DNA of 64,000 bases, taken from Burhinus oedicnemus (Eukaryota; Chordata; Aves; Charadriiformes; Burhinidae). The notes under the pieces were generated by a model that was given only the letters and a program-made list of their open reading frames with translations, was not told the origin of the DNA and made no database searches. The DNA lies in the NCBI GenBank assembly GCA_008921705.1, contig VFFE01006697.1, positions 91,560-155,559 on the forward strand. Reading direction: 5' to 3'. Below, one piece after another: positions 1 to 10,575 of this stretch. The stretch's first letter is position 1, and every line of letters starts with the position of its first letter. A program made the position numbers and the translations under genes.

Positions 1-386
1 CGGCTGCTCGACGGGGCCCCCCCCCCCCCCAATCCCCGGGCGCTGCTCTGCCTACCAGGGCGGGGAGGACACCACGCTGATGGGCGCAGCCCTCCCTTCC
101 CCTCCCGGTGCATGTCCCTAGGGAGCGGCAGCCCCTGATATTTCGGGAGAATATAGTGTATATATACATAGATATATAAAATAGATGTGGAAACGCGGGG
201 AAAGTGGCTTTGGGATAATTAGCCTTCTTGATGTGGTTGGAGAGTTATCTAATCCAGAGGAGCCTAAAGGCATCATTATGGAGACAATATTTCAGGAAAT
301 CCAATTCATTGGAGCAAAAATATGACATTCATTTTGCTGGTTATGTTATTACAAATATCCTTCAAAGCCGACATTTCACGCCTTCT
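1..386. other. Left-edge non-coding segment
   Basis: No coding signal is seen. It contains a C homopolymer near 17..30 and a TA-rich patch around 158..181 (alternating TATATATA words). The rest is unremarkable mixed sequence leading into the simple repeat at 387. Confidence 0.5.
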
Positions 387-445
387 CCCCCCCCCCCAAA
401 AAAAAAAAAAAAAGAAAAAAGAAATAAAATAAAATAAAATAAAAT
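387..445. repeat. C-run, A-run and (AAAAT)n simple repeat
   Basis: Eleven C are followed directly by sixteen A, an A-rich bridge, and four AAAAT units. It could be the A-tail of a degraded retroposon, but no element body is recognisable next to it. Low-complexity expansion is enough to explain it. Confidence 0.85.
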
Positions 446-449
446 GACC

Positions 450-1760
450 AGAGTAAAAGCCCCAAAGCTACGGACCGGGAGGAGGAGGAGGAGTGAGGTG
501 GCAGAGGGATCGCCCCTCGCCGCCAGGACCGGGGGAGCAGCGCGCTGGACGGAAGTGGGGGGTGCTCGATGCTGGAGGGAGCTCCGGGCGGGGGGCAGAG
601 GGCTGGAGGGGGTCAGAGAGAAACGGCGGCAATCGCCCGGCCCCAAAAGCCAGCCAGCAGCGCTGCGGCTGCCGGTGGGCTGAAGGAGGCTGCTCCTCGC
701 TCGGCTTGCGCGGGGCTGCGCGGTATTTTCAGCTCTTCCGCGGAGGAATTGCTGTGCGAGCGGCAGTCGGTGGCGGGCAGCGGGCAGGGCGGCTCTGCCT
801 CGCCCGCAGGATGTCGGAGCCGAGCGGTTCCCGTGCGGTGCGGCATAAAACCCCAGCCCCGGGCGGGCAGGGCTTCCCCTCCGCCTGCGCTGCTCCGCGT
901 CAAGTTCAAGCGCACCTGGTGCTACCGGTGCCTGGCGGGGAGCAGCTGGCCGGGAGATGCTCAGCCGAGGTTTCCCTGCCCGGATCAGGCCCTTCTCACC
1001 TCTTTTATTTGGGGCCGGAGTGGGGGGGGGGAGCGGGACCGGGGCCGGTGGCCGGGTCGGGGGCAGTCTGTCTCTCCCGGCGCCTAGGCTCGCCGGAGCA
1101 GCATCCTCCCAAACCCCCTTCAACGAAATCCGCCCCCGGGAGCGCCCCCCGCCTCTCCCCCGCGCCTCACCCCGCCGGGCAGCCCCCCCGCTTTACTCCG
1201 GGGCAGGGACACGCGTGGGCCTCCACCGCCGTGCTGCGCCACGCGCGTTTTTTTGCAAAGAGACGGGCAAAAAAGGGAAGGGAAAAAGGTGTTTCACGGC
1301 CCTCGGACGGCAAGGTCCGCGGGGAAGCCGGGCCGCCCAGCCGGCCTCGGCCTCCCGGGCCCGGCGTGGCTCTGGCCGGGGCTGGGGCTTGTCCCGGCGG
1401 GGCGGCGGCGAGTGTCGCTCCCAAATCGCGCCCAGCCCGGCTTCTCCAGCTGCCGCCACATCCCCGCTCCCGCTCACAGCCTGGTTGTTTTGTTTAATTA
1501 AACTCAATGTCAGTGTTAATTTTCCGCCTGGCCGGGCAGCCCTGCCTTTGCCGGAGCCGACGTGTTGGTTACAGATGTCAACGCGCCCCGTCGGGGCTGC
1601 GCCGAGCCCGTGGAGACGCGCCGCGCCGGCCGCGCGTGGCAGCTCGCTGGGGCCGTGGGCTGCGGGGCCGGGGAGCGCAGAGGGCGGGCTTCGCCGGTAA
1701 AACCCGTCCCCATCCGAGACTCGGTCCTGCGTGGGCGAGCCGTGTGGACAAGCACCGTTG
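450..1760. promoter_or_regulatory. Orphan CpG island
   Basis: About 1.3 kb is very GC-rich and keeps many CpG dinucleotides, in contrast to the CpG-poor spacer that follows. Long open frames cross it on both strands (for example 493..1497 plus and 362..1123 minus). They are mutually overlapping, rich in Ala, Gly, Pro and Arg, and resemble no family I know, so they are read as GC-driven artefacts. In mammals the interval next to RHCG contains the MIR9-3 host transcript, so this island could be that promoter or another unannotated one. This is inference from synteny only. A palindromic TTTAATTAAA lies near 1493, inside the island. Confidence 0.6.
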
Positions 1761-3985
1761 GGATGTGTGTCGTGTAAAGAGCTGTCCCTACGCGTCTCGC
1801 GTGGATTTCCCCGGAAACATGGGTAATTGCTGAGACCCCTCCCGGCGGGTTAGGGGCGAGCCGCCGGGAAACCTGGAGGTGCATTTTGGGAGGGAGGAGG
1901 TCCTGCCCAGTGCTGTAGGAAAAAGGTCCCGTCCCGAGGTGCATCCCTGGGTCTGGGGGTCAGAAACGCTCCGGGAATGAGCAGAAGACCCCTGGCCACC
2001 CCCAAACCCACGGCAGCTCCGGGGGTGAGCCACCCCCTGCCTAGAGTGTCAGGGCAGAGGACAGGGCACAGGACGGTGGCAGGGAGGGAAGCACTCCCTT
2101 GCCTGCTTTTGCCCAGAGTCCTGCAGAGCCTCCAGCCCCAGCTGGCTCCCAGCCGTTCCAGCAGCCAGGCACCTCTCTGCTCTTTATTTCCCAATTACTT
2201 TTCCAACCCCTCCAAACTTTTGGTCCCTGCATTCCCCCAGGTGACTGCCAAAGCAGCTCCCTATGCCGGGCATTCAGCTGGTGCATCCGATGCCCTCTGC
2301 TTCTGAGACAAGCAGTGAGTAGTCAGCGCCCATTCACCTTCTCCCTGCCATTCATGCTTTCACAGTCCACTCTTCTCCTTAATCCCCTCTTTTTGCAGGC
2401 TGGAGTCCTAGCTTATGCAATCTCTCCTCATATGGCAGCTATTGCACATCTCCAGCCTGGCTCCTCATCCTTCCCTTCTGCCTCCCTGGCCCTGTGAGAT
2501 CCCCCTGGAGAGACAGGGACCCGTGTGGCACAGGGTGATCCGATCCCTGGCCTCTCACCCATCCCTGCCTTCTCCTCTGGTCTGTCATGAGTCATTCCTG
2601 ACTCGCCGAACACCTTTTGCCCCCTGCCAGTGACTGAACCAGTCTTTCCAAAGTCATATGCGCGGCTCAGAGTGCTCTTCCTCGCTGGATGTAGTTGTTT
2701 CCTTGCCGTGTCAGCAATGGACTTGTTTTCTCTGTGCTCGACACTGAATTATTCCCTCATTTTAAGGCCAAGTTCATCAGCACAGCGAAAACCTTCCATA
2801 ACCCTCTATATGGTGCCAGGTTTTATTGTGTTGGAGCAGCAGTGGATACTGTCCTGTTGCTGCTTCCTCCCTCCTCCCCGGCACTTCCGAAGGCCTACAC
2901 TCCTGCCCGCCACAGGGGCTCGGGCAGTGACCTCTTCATGCTGGGAACCCCCTGGATTTGTTATGCCACTTTTTCTCCTAACTTTTCACCGGTTATTCAT
3001 TTCCCAGCTTCTTTTCAAACTTCACTTCTCGGCAACAGGCTCAGCCTTATTTACCAAACAATCAGGTTTATTGCTGTTTCTCCCCATTCTTTGTTACCAT
3101 TTCTATCTGTTTTCCCCATTAAACTCAGGACGTTGTGATTTTCCGGACCCCCTGTAGAGCTCTTTTGGGGAAGTTGGCTATCCTCCATTCCTATTTACAA
3201 AGACCGATTCACACAGAAGGCTAAACTCCAGCTACTGAAATAGCCATTTCATATTTAAGTTCTTCTAAAAGCCTTGCCTAAATCCTGTCTTTTCTCACTA
3301 CTTGTTTCTGAACACTTGACCGAGCTGTTTTGCAACCTCTCCTACCACTACCTGGGCTCTCAGCCCATCCAGCCCCCCCCGAAAGAAAGCTTCTTTTGGG
3401 GGGATTTCTTTAAGATCATGTTAATAATCTCCAGTGTAGGAGACTCGTCCCATTTTATTCTTCCTCCATTTTCTTCTCCTGCGGATGCTGAGCCCCTGGA
3501 CATCCACCTCCAGTGGTTTTTATTTATTTGCTATCAGCAAATAATTCCTGAAAAATCCCTTTGTCCTGCTTTGTTTTATATCGATGTTGGGAAGTTCACC
3601 TTGGAGGCGAGCTGAGGATGGGATTTGGGGACTATAGGAGATGATCACAGCTCTGACACAGGTGACCAGTATAAACCAGCCACCATATTCCTACCCTATC
3701 CAAATCGGGGGGATTTATTCCTACCACCTGTCCCTAAAACTCCCCCAAACAGATCCCTGCTCTTCGGGTGTTGCCAGGGTCCAAGCACCACCATCTCAGC
3801 CCAGGAAGCAGAGGATGGGCAATGGTGGGCTGAGGGCACCAGAGGGGGGGCCGCAGAGCTGGCCAGTGCCGGTCCCCGAGGAGAGCCAGCCCCCTGGCAC
3901 GCGTCCACCCCCCCCGCCTCGATGGAGGTGCAGGTGTGAAGACGATAGAAGAGGAAAACGGGCCCTGCCTTATTGAAGCTGCTCG
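1761..3985. other. Intergenic spacer, pyrimidine-rich
   Basis: Mostly C/T-rich plus-strand sequence, especially 2150..3600. No homologous protein, splice-bounded exon, RNA gene or transposon was recognised. The open frames here (for example 2630..3157) are low-complexity and unsupported. Confidence 0.5.
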
Positions 3986-4165
3986 TAAACAAAGCCACTT
4001 GAGTGGAGAGGATTCAAAGAGCCCAACAGCCGCAGGAAACTATAATTACGTTTAAATATTGTTAGCATCATTATCTTTTATCCACCATCAGATTAAAACA
4101 ATTATGGCATTTTCAGGAATTGTCCTGGCATTCTCTTGACCGGCGTTATCTGTCAGGCAGGAAAT
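3986..4165. promoter_or_regulatory. Candidate CNE, AT-rich island
   Basis: A sharp drop in GC within GC-rich surroundings, with TAATTA, TTTAAATATT and repeated ATTATC/ATTATG-type words. This composition is typical of conserved developmental enhancers. Conservation cannot be tested from one sequence. Confidence 0.35.
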
Positions 4166-4509
4166 GTGATTTTCGCTTGGAGAGGCGCCAGCCGCCGTGC
4201 GGCCGGTCCCACAGCCCCTGTGATGCTCTGGTACCAGGAGAAGCCAGCAGCTGGGGTGAACTCCCATTTTACAGAGAAATCTGCGTTCATCCCATTCCCT
4301 ATGGTCAGGCCTCTGTCGTTCCTTCATCCCCATCCTCATCTTTGCTCGTTGGCTTCGGGGTTACCCAGCCTGGCGGTGGCAGGGGGAGGCAGAGGGGGGG
4401 ATGCTGGCCCGTGCCATCACCTCTGCCAGTGGCTGTGGCAGTACGCCGGAGCGGGTGGGCTTGGCAAACACGGCTCCGTGCCTGAAAGCCGTGGTGAGCA
4501 ATTTACCCG
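4166..4509. other. Spacer
   Basis: GC-rich, G-tract-containing sequence. Nothing recognisable. Confidence 0.4.
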
Positions 4510-4650
4510 AGGAACTCATTTCAGGAGATCTAGTCTAAGTTAATTAAAGATGGCTGGCTGGGGTCATCGCCTTGGCAACAATTAAGGGCAGGAAAGACGC
4601 CTCATTAGTAATAGTTTTTAACAAAAACCATAATTTTTCATATCAAGACA
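4510..4650. promoter_or_regulatory. Candidate CNE with TTAATTAA and an RFX-like word
   Basis: AT-rich island carrying TTAATTAA, ATTAGTAATAG and ACAATTAAG words. Near 4564 the string GTCATCGCCTTGGCAAC resembles the two half-sites of an RFX X-box, but the left half departs from consensus. Homeodomain-rich enhancer is an inference. Confidence 0.35.
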
Positions 4651-5045
4651 ATCCCTGGCACATGAGGTGGGGGGGAGAAGGATGCTTTCTTTCTGGCTTT
4701 CTCTCTTTCCCTACCCTGGTTGCGGATTAGCCCATGGAGCAGGACCAGGAGATGGGAAAATGGGATTGAAAGGAAAAGCCCCTTTGTGGATCCAGAGGCT
4801 GGTGAGGGTCCCATGGCCGGTACCTGGGCAGCAGTGCTGGAGCTGGCAGGGAAGGGGCCATGCAGATAACAGGGGTTATTCCTGGAGGGCAGCGGGTGGG
4901 ATCCGGCTACTTGGGAAAGGGAGAAGAAGCCAAGAATGGGCTGTCACCATTGCGCAGGGGCTGCCCACACATCCCGGGCTTGGACACACGGCCCAGGGAG
5001 CATCGTGCCAGGCTGCCACCCCCAGCCACCAGCAATGGGGTTATT
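4651..5045. other. Spacer
   Basis: G-rich plus-strand sequence with no recognisable gene or repeat family. Confidence 0.4.
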
Positions 5046-5215
5046 CCTCCAGCTGTGCCTTTGTTTTTTAATTTCCCCCCTTGTACTCCAGAAATCTTAA
5101 TGCCGCTGCCTACTAATGCCAGGCTGGGCAGAGTAGCTTTATTTTCTACTTAATTAACTGTCATTCTGTGATTGATCAATTAATGATGGAGCCATCATGG
5201 TAATGCTCCAGGAGC
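5046..5215. promoter_or_regulatory. Candidate CNE with PBX-HOX-type site and two inverted repeats
   Basis: AT-rich island. TGATTGAT at 5169..5176 is the textbook PBX-HOX composite word. It overlaps the 10-bp palindrome ATTGATCAAT (5171..5180) and is followed by TTAAT. A second inverted repeat sits at 5183..5198 (ATGATGG, 2-bp spacer, CCATCAT). CTTAATTAACTG lies just upstream near 5150. The clustering in about 50 bp is unusual for random sequence. Enhancer function is inferred. Confidence 0.45.
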
Positions 5216-5895
5216 CGGTGCGCTGAGGCCAGGCCGAGTCACGCGCTTGCCTTCCCACCCCTACCTGCTCTGGCACCCCAGCACGCTCCCCCCGGCGCCG
5301 GGGCTGTGCCGACTCCTCTCTTGACAGAAAAGGACAATGTGACTGATGGAAAATCCCTTGTTCCCTGGAAATTTGTCCGTTCATAGGGAAGCTGCAGGAG
5401 AGACTGAGGACTGGGGACCGGGAGTGACGCTCCCGCCCTGACATCCCTGGCCAGTGGCTGGGGGCTGTGGAGAAGACCACTTCCCTGCTGGACACGACGC
5501 TCGCTGCTGTGTTTAGCTGTAGCCCAAGTATTTCTGCTGTTTTCCCCCCCTTGCAGTGGCATTTTGGCTTGGGAGAAAGGCTGAGGCTGATGTTGCCCAT
5601 CGGAGTGATGTTCTCACTGCTGACCCGAAGGGGTCAGGGCTTAGCAGAGCCGGCAGCTCCGACGGAGCGGCTCTGCTCACAGCCTCCTCCTCCTCCTCTG
5701 CCAAAGTTGCACACATGGCTCAAACAGGAGGGATAAATATAAACTCCATTCAGATATCCATAGAAACAGAGCTGGAGATGGAAGACCCCATGCAGTTAAA
5801 ACCTTCCTCCTCCTTCCCACATGCTGCTATTCCCAGTATTGTTCCACAGCATTTCATAAAACCAGTAGAGCTGGGCAGGGATCAACAGGAATGAC
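5216..5895. other. Spacer
   Basis: Mixed sequence with a CTCCTCCTCC run near 5688. No gene recognised. Open frames here run on both strands and show no family similarity. Confidence 0.4.
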
Positions 5896-6720
5896 CAGTA
5901 AGATGTTACCGGGAAAATCCCAGAGTGGGGCAAATACTCTTTCTGCTGAATAATTTATTCATTGTCATAAAAAATAAATCAGGATTGTGTTTAAAAAGGG
6001 GTGAGGCTCCGCTTGGCGTGGCGGGGCGTGCCGGCACACACGTGCGCAGGGCTGAAAGGGATGCAGTGCGACTCCGGCACGGAAGCGGTCTAAGTCCTGT
6101 CGCTTAATTCCTGTTTCCTTTCTGCGCCGTGAAAAGTGCTGAGATACAGGTTTGATGTACTGAAAAGCGTCTGGCATCTTGTCAGGCACCAGCCCATCTC
6201 CAGCATTCAACGGCTGGTGAATACACCCCCCTACGCACCCCCAGATGTATACCTGCACCTACAACATCACCGCCTGTTTACCTATGGATCGGTCCAAACG
6301 ATAACGTGTTTATTCAGACAACTCCGCTGGCTGGTAAAAAAGAAACCAAATTCGTACCAAAGGGAACGAGCCGCTTCTCGGGGCTGCGTGTGCAGCTCTG
6401 CCTCCCCACCGGCTCCAGATTGAGTTGTTTGTCTCATTACATCCCGGCACACACATCCGCACCCACACACAGATACATATATAATCCCGTGCGTACAGCC
6501 AGGAGAAAACCTTATACAGTATTATAAACATAATGCTATTTTTTGAATTAAAGCTTAAAACTGTTCGTCGGAGATGACACACACAACACGTTCAAGCCCA
6601 AGAATAGGTTTGGAAGCAGCTCTGGAAAATATCAATAATCACCAGCATTTCCTTACATCCCAAACGCAATCCGACATAATTTCTGCTGTCAATAATGCAC
6701 GTTTACAGGGAGAACACATC
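5896..6720. promoter_or_regulatory. Candidate CNE cluster
   Basis: Two AT-rich stretches (about 5935..5995 and 6465..6720) flank a less biased middle. Words include AATAATTTATTCATTG, a forkhead-like TGTTTAC near 6275, GTGTTTATTCAG near 6306, and AATATCAATAATCACC near 6628. No exon was identified. Functional reading is tentative. Confidence 0.3.
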
Positions 6721-7435
6721 CAAGGAGGCCTGTGCCTTGAGCCCTGCCTCCTCTCAGGGGTGAGGTTACTGAGCCTCCCTGTTCGCTGGGGGAAAGATTT
6801 ATTTTCTTCCATCCTCGTGGCAAGGAAACTGTTTGCTGAATTAACCCCCCTGGGTGTTTTTTGGGTAAGGAACAGAGCCTTTTCTCTGCCTGCTCAGTGC
6901 CTGGAGGTGTGTGGTGGTGTTAGGTGTGATGTGCCTAGTGATGCTCAGGCAGCCTCTGGGCTTGTGCCGGCTGCTGAGCTCCCCTGTGTAGTGGCCATGC
7001 AGAGCCTAAAAATAAGCCGGAGTTGGGGTAGCAAGGAGGTTTTTGCTGTGCGCCGAGGTGGGAGGCAAAGTGGGGAGCGGATGGCAAAGCAAATCTCCCC
7101 CAGAGTCATACAGGAGGGAGCAGGGAGCTGGAGAAATTGTGAATATATTTGGAAGAGTAATGGCTGAGCATCCTCAGCATCTCCCCGGCTCCTCTCCCTG
7201 CCGGCTGCATCCATACCCTGGCTGAGGCGGTGGGAGCTCAGCGGGTCCCGGGGGGGGGGGTTTATAGGGCTGACCATGGGGTGGAGGAGGAGGAGAGGCC
7301 ATGGGGGAGGTGGGCTGGCCGCTCGCTCACCGCACAAAGGGGCCCGGGCCGGCGGTGCCCGGCGTGCCCTGACCCCGCGCGGGGCAGCTGGGAGGGCACA
7401 GCCACATTGTGGCCAGCTCATAAAGATGCCCTGAG
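6721..7435. other. GC-rich spacer
   Basis: G-rich sequence with a run of nine or more G near 7250. No gene recognised. Confidence 0.4.
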
Positions 7436-7790
7436 ACAGAGCGGGAGCCATTTAAAACCAATTAATAAGCTGTAAACTGCCCCGGCCCTCGCTGTTCATT
7501 AGGCAACCACAAAGAAACTTTATTTTAGAGTTGCAAGTCCTTTTTTTTTTTTCAGAGAGAAACTTTTTAAATATGTAATTGGCTCTGGGAACCAGGACCC
7601 AAAGGGGTTGCAAAAGCAAGGGAAGCAATTGCCTTAATCAGTCCAAGATCCCTGATTTATTTATGTATTTATTTCGATTTCAAAGCAGCGCTGCTCATCA
7701 TATCAGGGCCTTTAGAAGCACAATTATTCTCTCGACAGAAGAGCTAACCTAGGCTGCGATTATTTGCCTTTCTGAAAGGCGGCGGTTCCC
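7436..7790. promoter_or_regulatory. Candidate CNE, 350-bp AT-rich island
   Basis: Begins with CATTTAAAACCAATTAATAAG and continues through a T11 tract (about 7542), ATATGTAATTGG, GCAATTGCCTTAATCAG, TTATTTATGTATTTATTTCG and CACAATTATTC. The island ends abruptly in GC-rich DNA. Density of homeodomain cores and the sharp base-composition edges suggest a conserved enhancer. Confidence 0.4.
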
Positions 7791-8690
7791 CGTCAGCCGT
7801 CCTCCCCATGAACGTGCTCCCGCTCCCGCATCCCTCTGAGCGATTTTAGCATCTGAGAAACATCCCCCCCAGCCTTCCTGTAGCCACAGCCCGCCTGAAC
7901 ACCCAGCCTTTCTGCCGAGCTTCCCAGCTTCAAAGAGCAGGCCGAGCGTTCACTAAATAATGTTTCTTTATTCCTGTTCTTTGGCTGCTTTTCAAGCGGT
8001 GGTCGCGAAACATGCTCGCATCCTTACGGATTGCAAAAGGCACCCGAGGACACAGGTGGAAGGAGCTGGGCAGTCTCAGCCCCATGTGGGTTTTGGGCCA
8101 TGGAGTTTTGCTTGTATTTCGGCCCTGAAAAATGTTTTATTCCCAACTTGTGCCTGGGTTGGAGGGGGGTCAGGGTGGAATTCGGAGACGATGCTCTGCC
8201 GGCCTGTGGAGGCAGAGAGTGTTCCAGCGGCGGAAGGGAATGAGTGGAAAGGCAGGAAAAGAGGGAGCTTTGAAAAGAAACCTCCTCGCAGCTGCGGTGG
8301 GAGGCCTGGGGTTGGAGCGATGGCCCGGCTGAGCCCAAGCCCTGCCTGCCCACCCTGCGGACACCCATCCAGGGCGAGCGGACAGGTCGGGGCTCGGGGT
8401 GGGCAGCGTTGGTACCCGCAAGGCCAAGGGGGCAGCAGATCCACAGGGCTGGGATGGATCCTGCTGGTGTTTCCCCCACCAGCTGCGAATTTTGCCCCCG
8501 TGAAGGGACAAAACCCCTTTGCAGTGGCAGCCCCGCGAGCATCCCCATCCCAAGGGGCTCAGCCACCATGTCCCCGGGAGGTCCCCGTGGCTGGCAGTGA
8601 TGCCACGCCGCATCCCCGACTCCACCATAGGGCTCCTCCGCGGCAACACAAGCCACCCGGGGGCTTGTGAGAAATCCTCGCGTGTTGTGT
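7791..8690. other. GC-rich spacer
   Basis: Overlapping long open frames on both strands (7960..8670 plus, 8024..8746 minus) reflect low stop-codon frequency in GC-rich DNA. Neither protein resembles a family. Nothing else recognised. Confidence 0.4.
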
Positions 8691-8850
8691 CCCCCCCCTA
8701 CCCCATCCCTGCAATGCATATTTTGCATTGCATTAATTGGCTGCAATTATTAACTAGCACGGACACTGGAAACCTGCCAGTCAGGGAAATAATGAACCGT
8801 TTTAATACAAATTCAGCCTGTAAACAAATGCGGCTGCCAGTGTCGTTGCG
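8691..8850. promoter_or_regulatory. Candidate CNE with POU-like near-palindrome
   Basis: Around 8711..8735 the sequence reads AATGCATATTTTGCATTGCA, a near-palindrome built from ATGCAT and TTTGCAT-like half-sites, as bound by POU/Oct dimers. ATTAATTGG, GCAATTATTAAC and TTTTAATACAAATTC follow within 100 bp. POU plus homeodomain clustering is characteristic of neural enhancers; this function is inferred. Confidence 0.45.
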
Positions 8851-9590
8851 GCCGCCCGGCGATGGAGGAGGCAGCACAGGAGATTAGCCGGGGGACCTGG
8901 GGCAGCCCCATTGTCCCCCCCGGCACTGAGCGAGGGTCCGTGTCCCCATGGCCACCCATGTCCCTACGGGAAAGGCCTTGCCTTTCCCTGGAGGCTCTCC
9001 GAGGGGAGAGTAACACCACCCCCAAATAGCATCGCCAGTAAAGGAGCGGGGGCCAGGCCCATGACGGTGTAAGATGCAGATTTGGGCTTTAAGGTAATTT
9101 TGGGGGGGGATGTGTGGCAGGGGAGGGGTGGCAGTGGGGCTGTGCAGGGGGAGCCGGTGCAGGGGGTGCCCAGGGCTGAGCCCCGCCAGAGCATCCTTGC
9201 TCCCCACCTTGCCCTGCATCCCTCCCTGGTCCCACGAGCCCACCCAGGGCCCTGGCACCTCCAGCCCAGCTTGCACAGTCGTAGGCACCGGATGCAAATC
9301 CACTGTCCCTCAGCAGAGATCTCCTTTGTCTGCCAATGGGAAAAGTATCTCCCACCCCAGGCTCCCCAAAAAAAGGGTTTTAAAGGCATCAGGCAAACAC
9401 CTTCCTGTGCCTGCTGCAGGCAGAAGGGCGAGATGCTGCAGCCCCAGAGCATCCCTGGGGCACCGGCATCCCCTGGCACCCCCCAGCATCCCCGAGGTAC
9501 CCACAGCGAAAAGGCAGGGCCCCCCTGGCAAAAGATGTCTGTGGGACCCAGACTTGAAATCTTCCGCCCAGGGAAATATTTCTGCCGAGG
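8851..9590. other. GC-rich spacer with G-tract clusters
   Basis: Plus strand 9105..9180 has several GGGG or longer runs close together, so G-quadruplex formation is plausible. No gene recognised. Confidence 0.4.
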
Positions 9591-10575
9591 CGTGGAGAGA
9601 CTGCTTTTGGTTTATTCTAAAAAGGGCTACATTTTTGCATGTTATTTTTTAATTTTCTCTCCTTTTTTTTTTAATAGTAAAATGGGCTGATGGTTCTTTT
9701 AACTTTCAGTAATTTGTGGAAATTAAAAAAAAAAAGAAAATAATTTGCAACACGACCCAGATTTTAATGGCACTCTGAAATGGATGTCTCCAGGCTTTGC
9801 TTTATTAATTTTTTTTTTTTTTTTGGATGAACTCACCCCCTGAATGGTGAAAAATCTCTCAAATCTGGATCATGAAAGTGTCCTGAATTGTTTTCCTGAT
9901 TTTTTAAATACTCCTGACAAATTAATTGTTCTGTATCTGGATGGAGATTAAAATCACCTTCATCTTGCATGTAGCTCACAGGAGCATATTTTACCATTAG
10001 AAAATAAAGCAAAATTTTATAAACCAAAGAGATTTAAAATATATAAATTAGTAAAAAGGTGGAATTGGCTCTTTCCTCAGTGTCATGTGTGTAAAAAGAC
10101 ATTTTTACCTCTTGTCTGGGCTAAGACTATTGCTGCCTGCCTTCAGAAGTGGCTCCTTCCCTTGAATTAAACACCAAAGTAGTAAAGCTATGGTATTTAT
10201 AAGCCAAAAAATAAAGCAGGCACAATTTATTAAACAGCTACAATGTGACAATAAATAATTTTAATGTCAATCAAAATCGGAATATTGTCACTGAAATTTG
10301 GATTGAAAAGATAAAAGCCTGAAAGGGAGAACTGAAATCCAACCCTGGAGATGATTCCAATATCTTTGTTCCTCGCGATAAATATTTTGGGTGAGATTTT
10401 AAACCAGCTAATTCTTCATTTCAGGGAAAAAAGGTTGAGTGGGGTAGGCTTTTAAGAAATGTAGTAAGAAAATATATTCACGGTTGGAATTGGTGAGAAA
10501 AGCTTTTTTTTTTTTATGTGAAAGCAAGAGAGAAAACAATTTTATTTTATTTTTTAAAAGCTGCTTGGTTTTTTA
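9591..10575. promoter_or_regulatory. Long AT-rich island, candidate CNE
   Basis: Almost 1 kb of AT-rich DNA inside a GC-rich region. It contains T/A homopolymers (9663.., 9725.., 9808.., 10504..) and many TAAT, AATAAA and ATTTA words, for example near 10248..10262 (ATAAATAATTTTAA). The small open frame 9833..10027 on the minus strand lacks any family signature. Several AATAAA words could end transcripts on either strand, but no exon leads into them. Conserved enhancer or lncRNA sequence are both possible. Confidence 0.35.

Noticed and set aside
362..1700. Long overlapping open frames in the CpG island
   Set aside because: Present on both strands at once, Ala/Gly/Pro/Arg-rich, no family resemblance. 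Explained by scarcity of stop codons in GC-rich DNA.
3835..3865. CTCF-like site in CACCAGAGGGGGGGCC
   Set aside because: Spacing inside the core does not fit the CTCF consensus.
7960..8746. 236- and 240-codon open frames on opposite strands
   Set aside because: They overlap each other almost fully, have no domain or splice signals and lie in GC-rich spacer.
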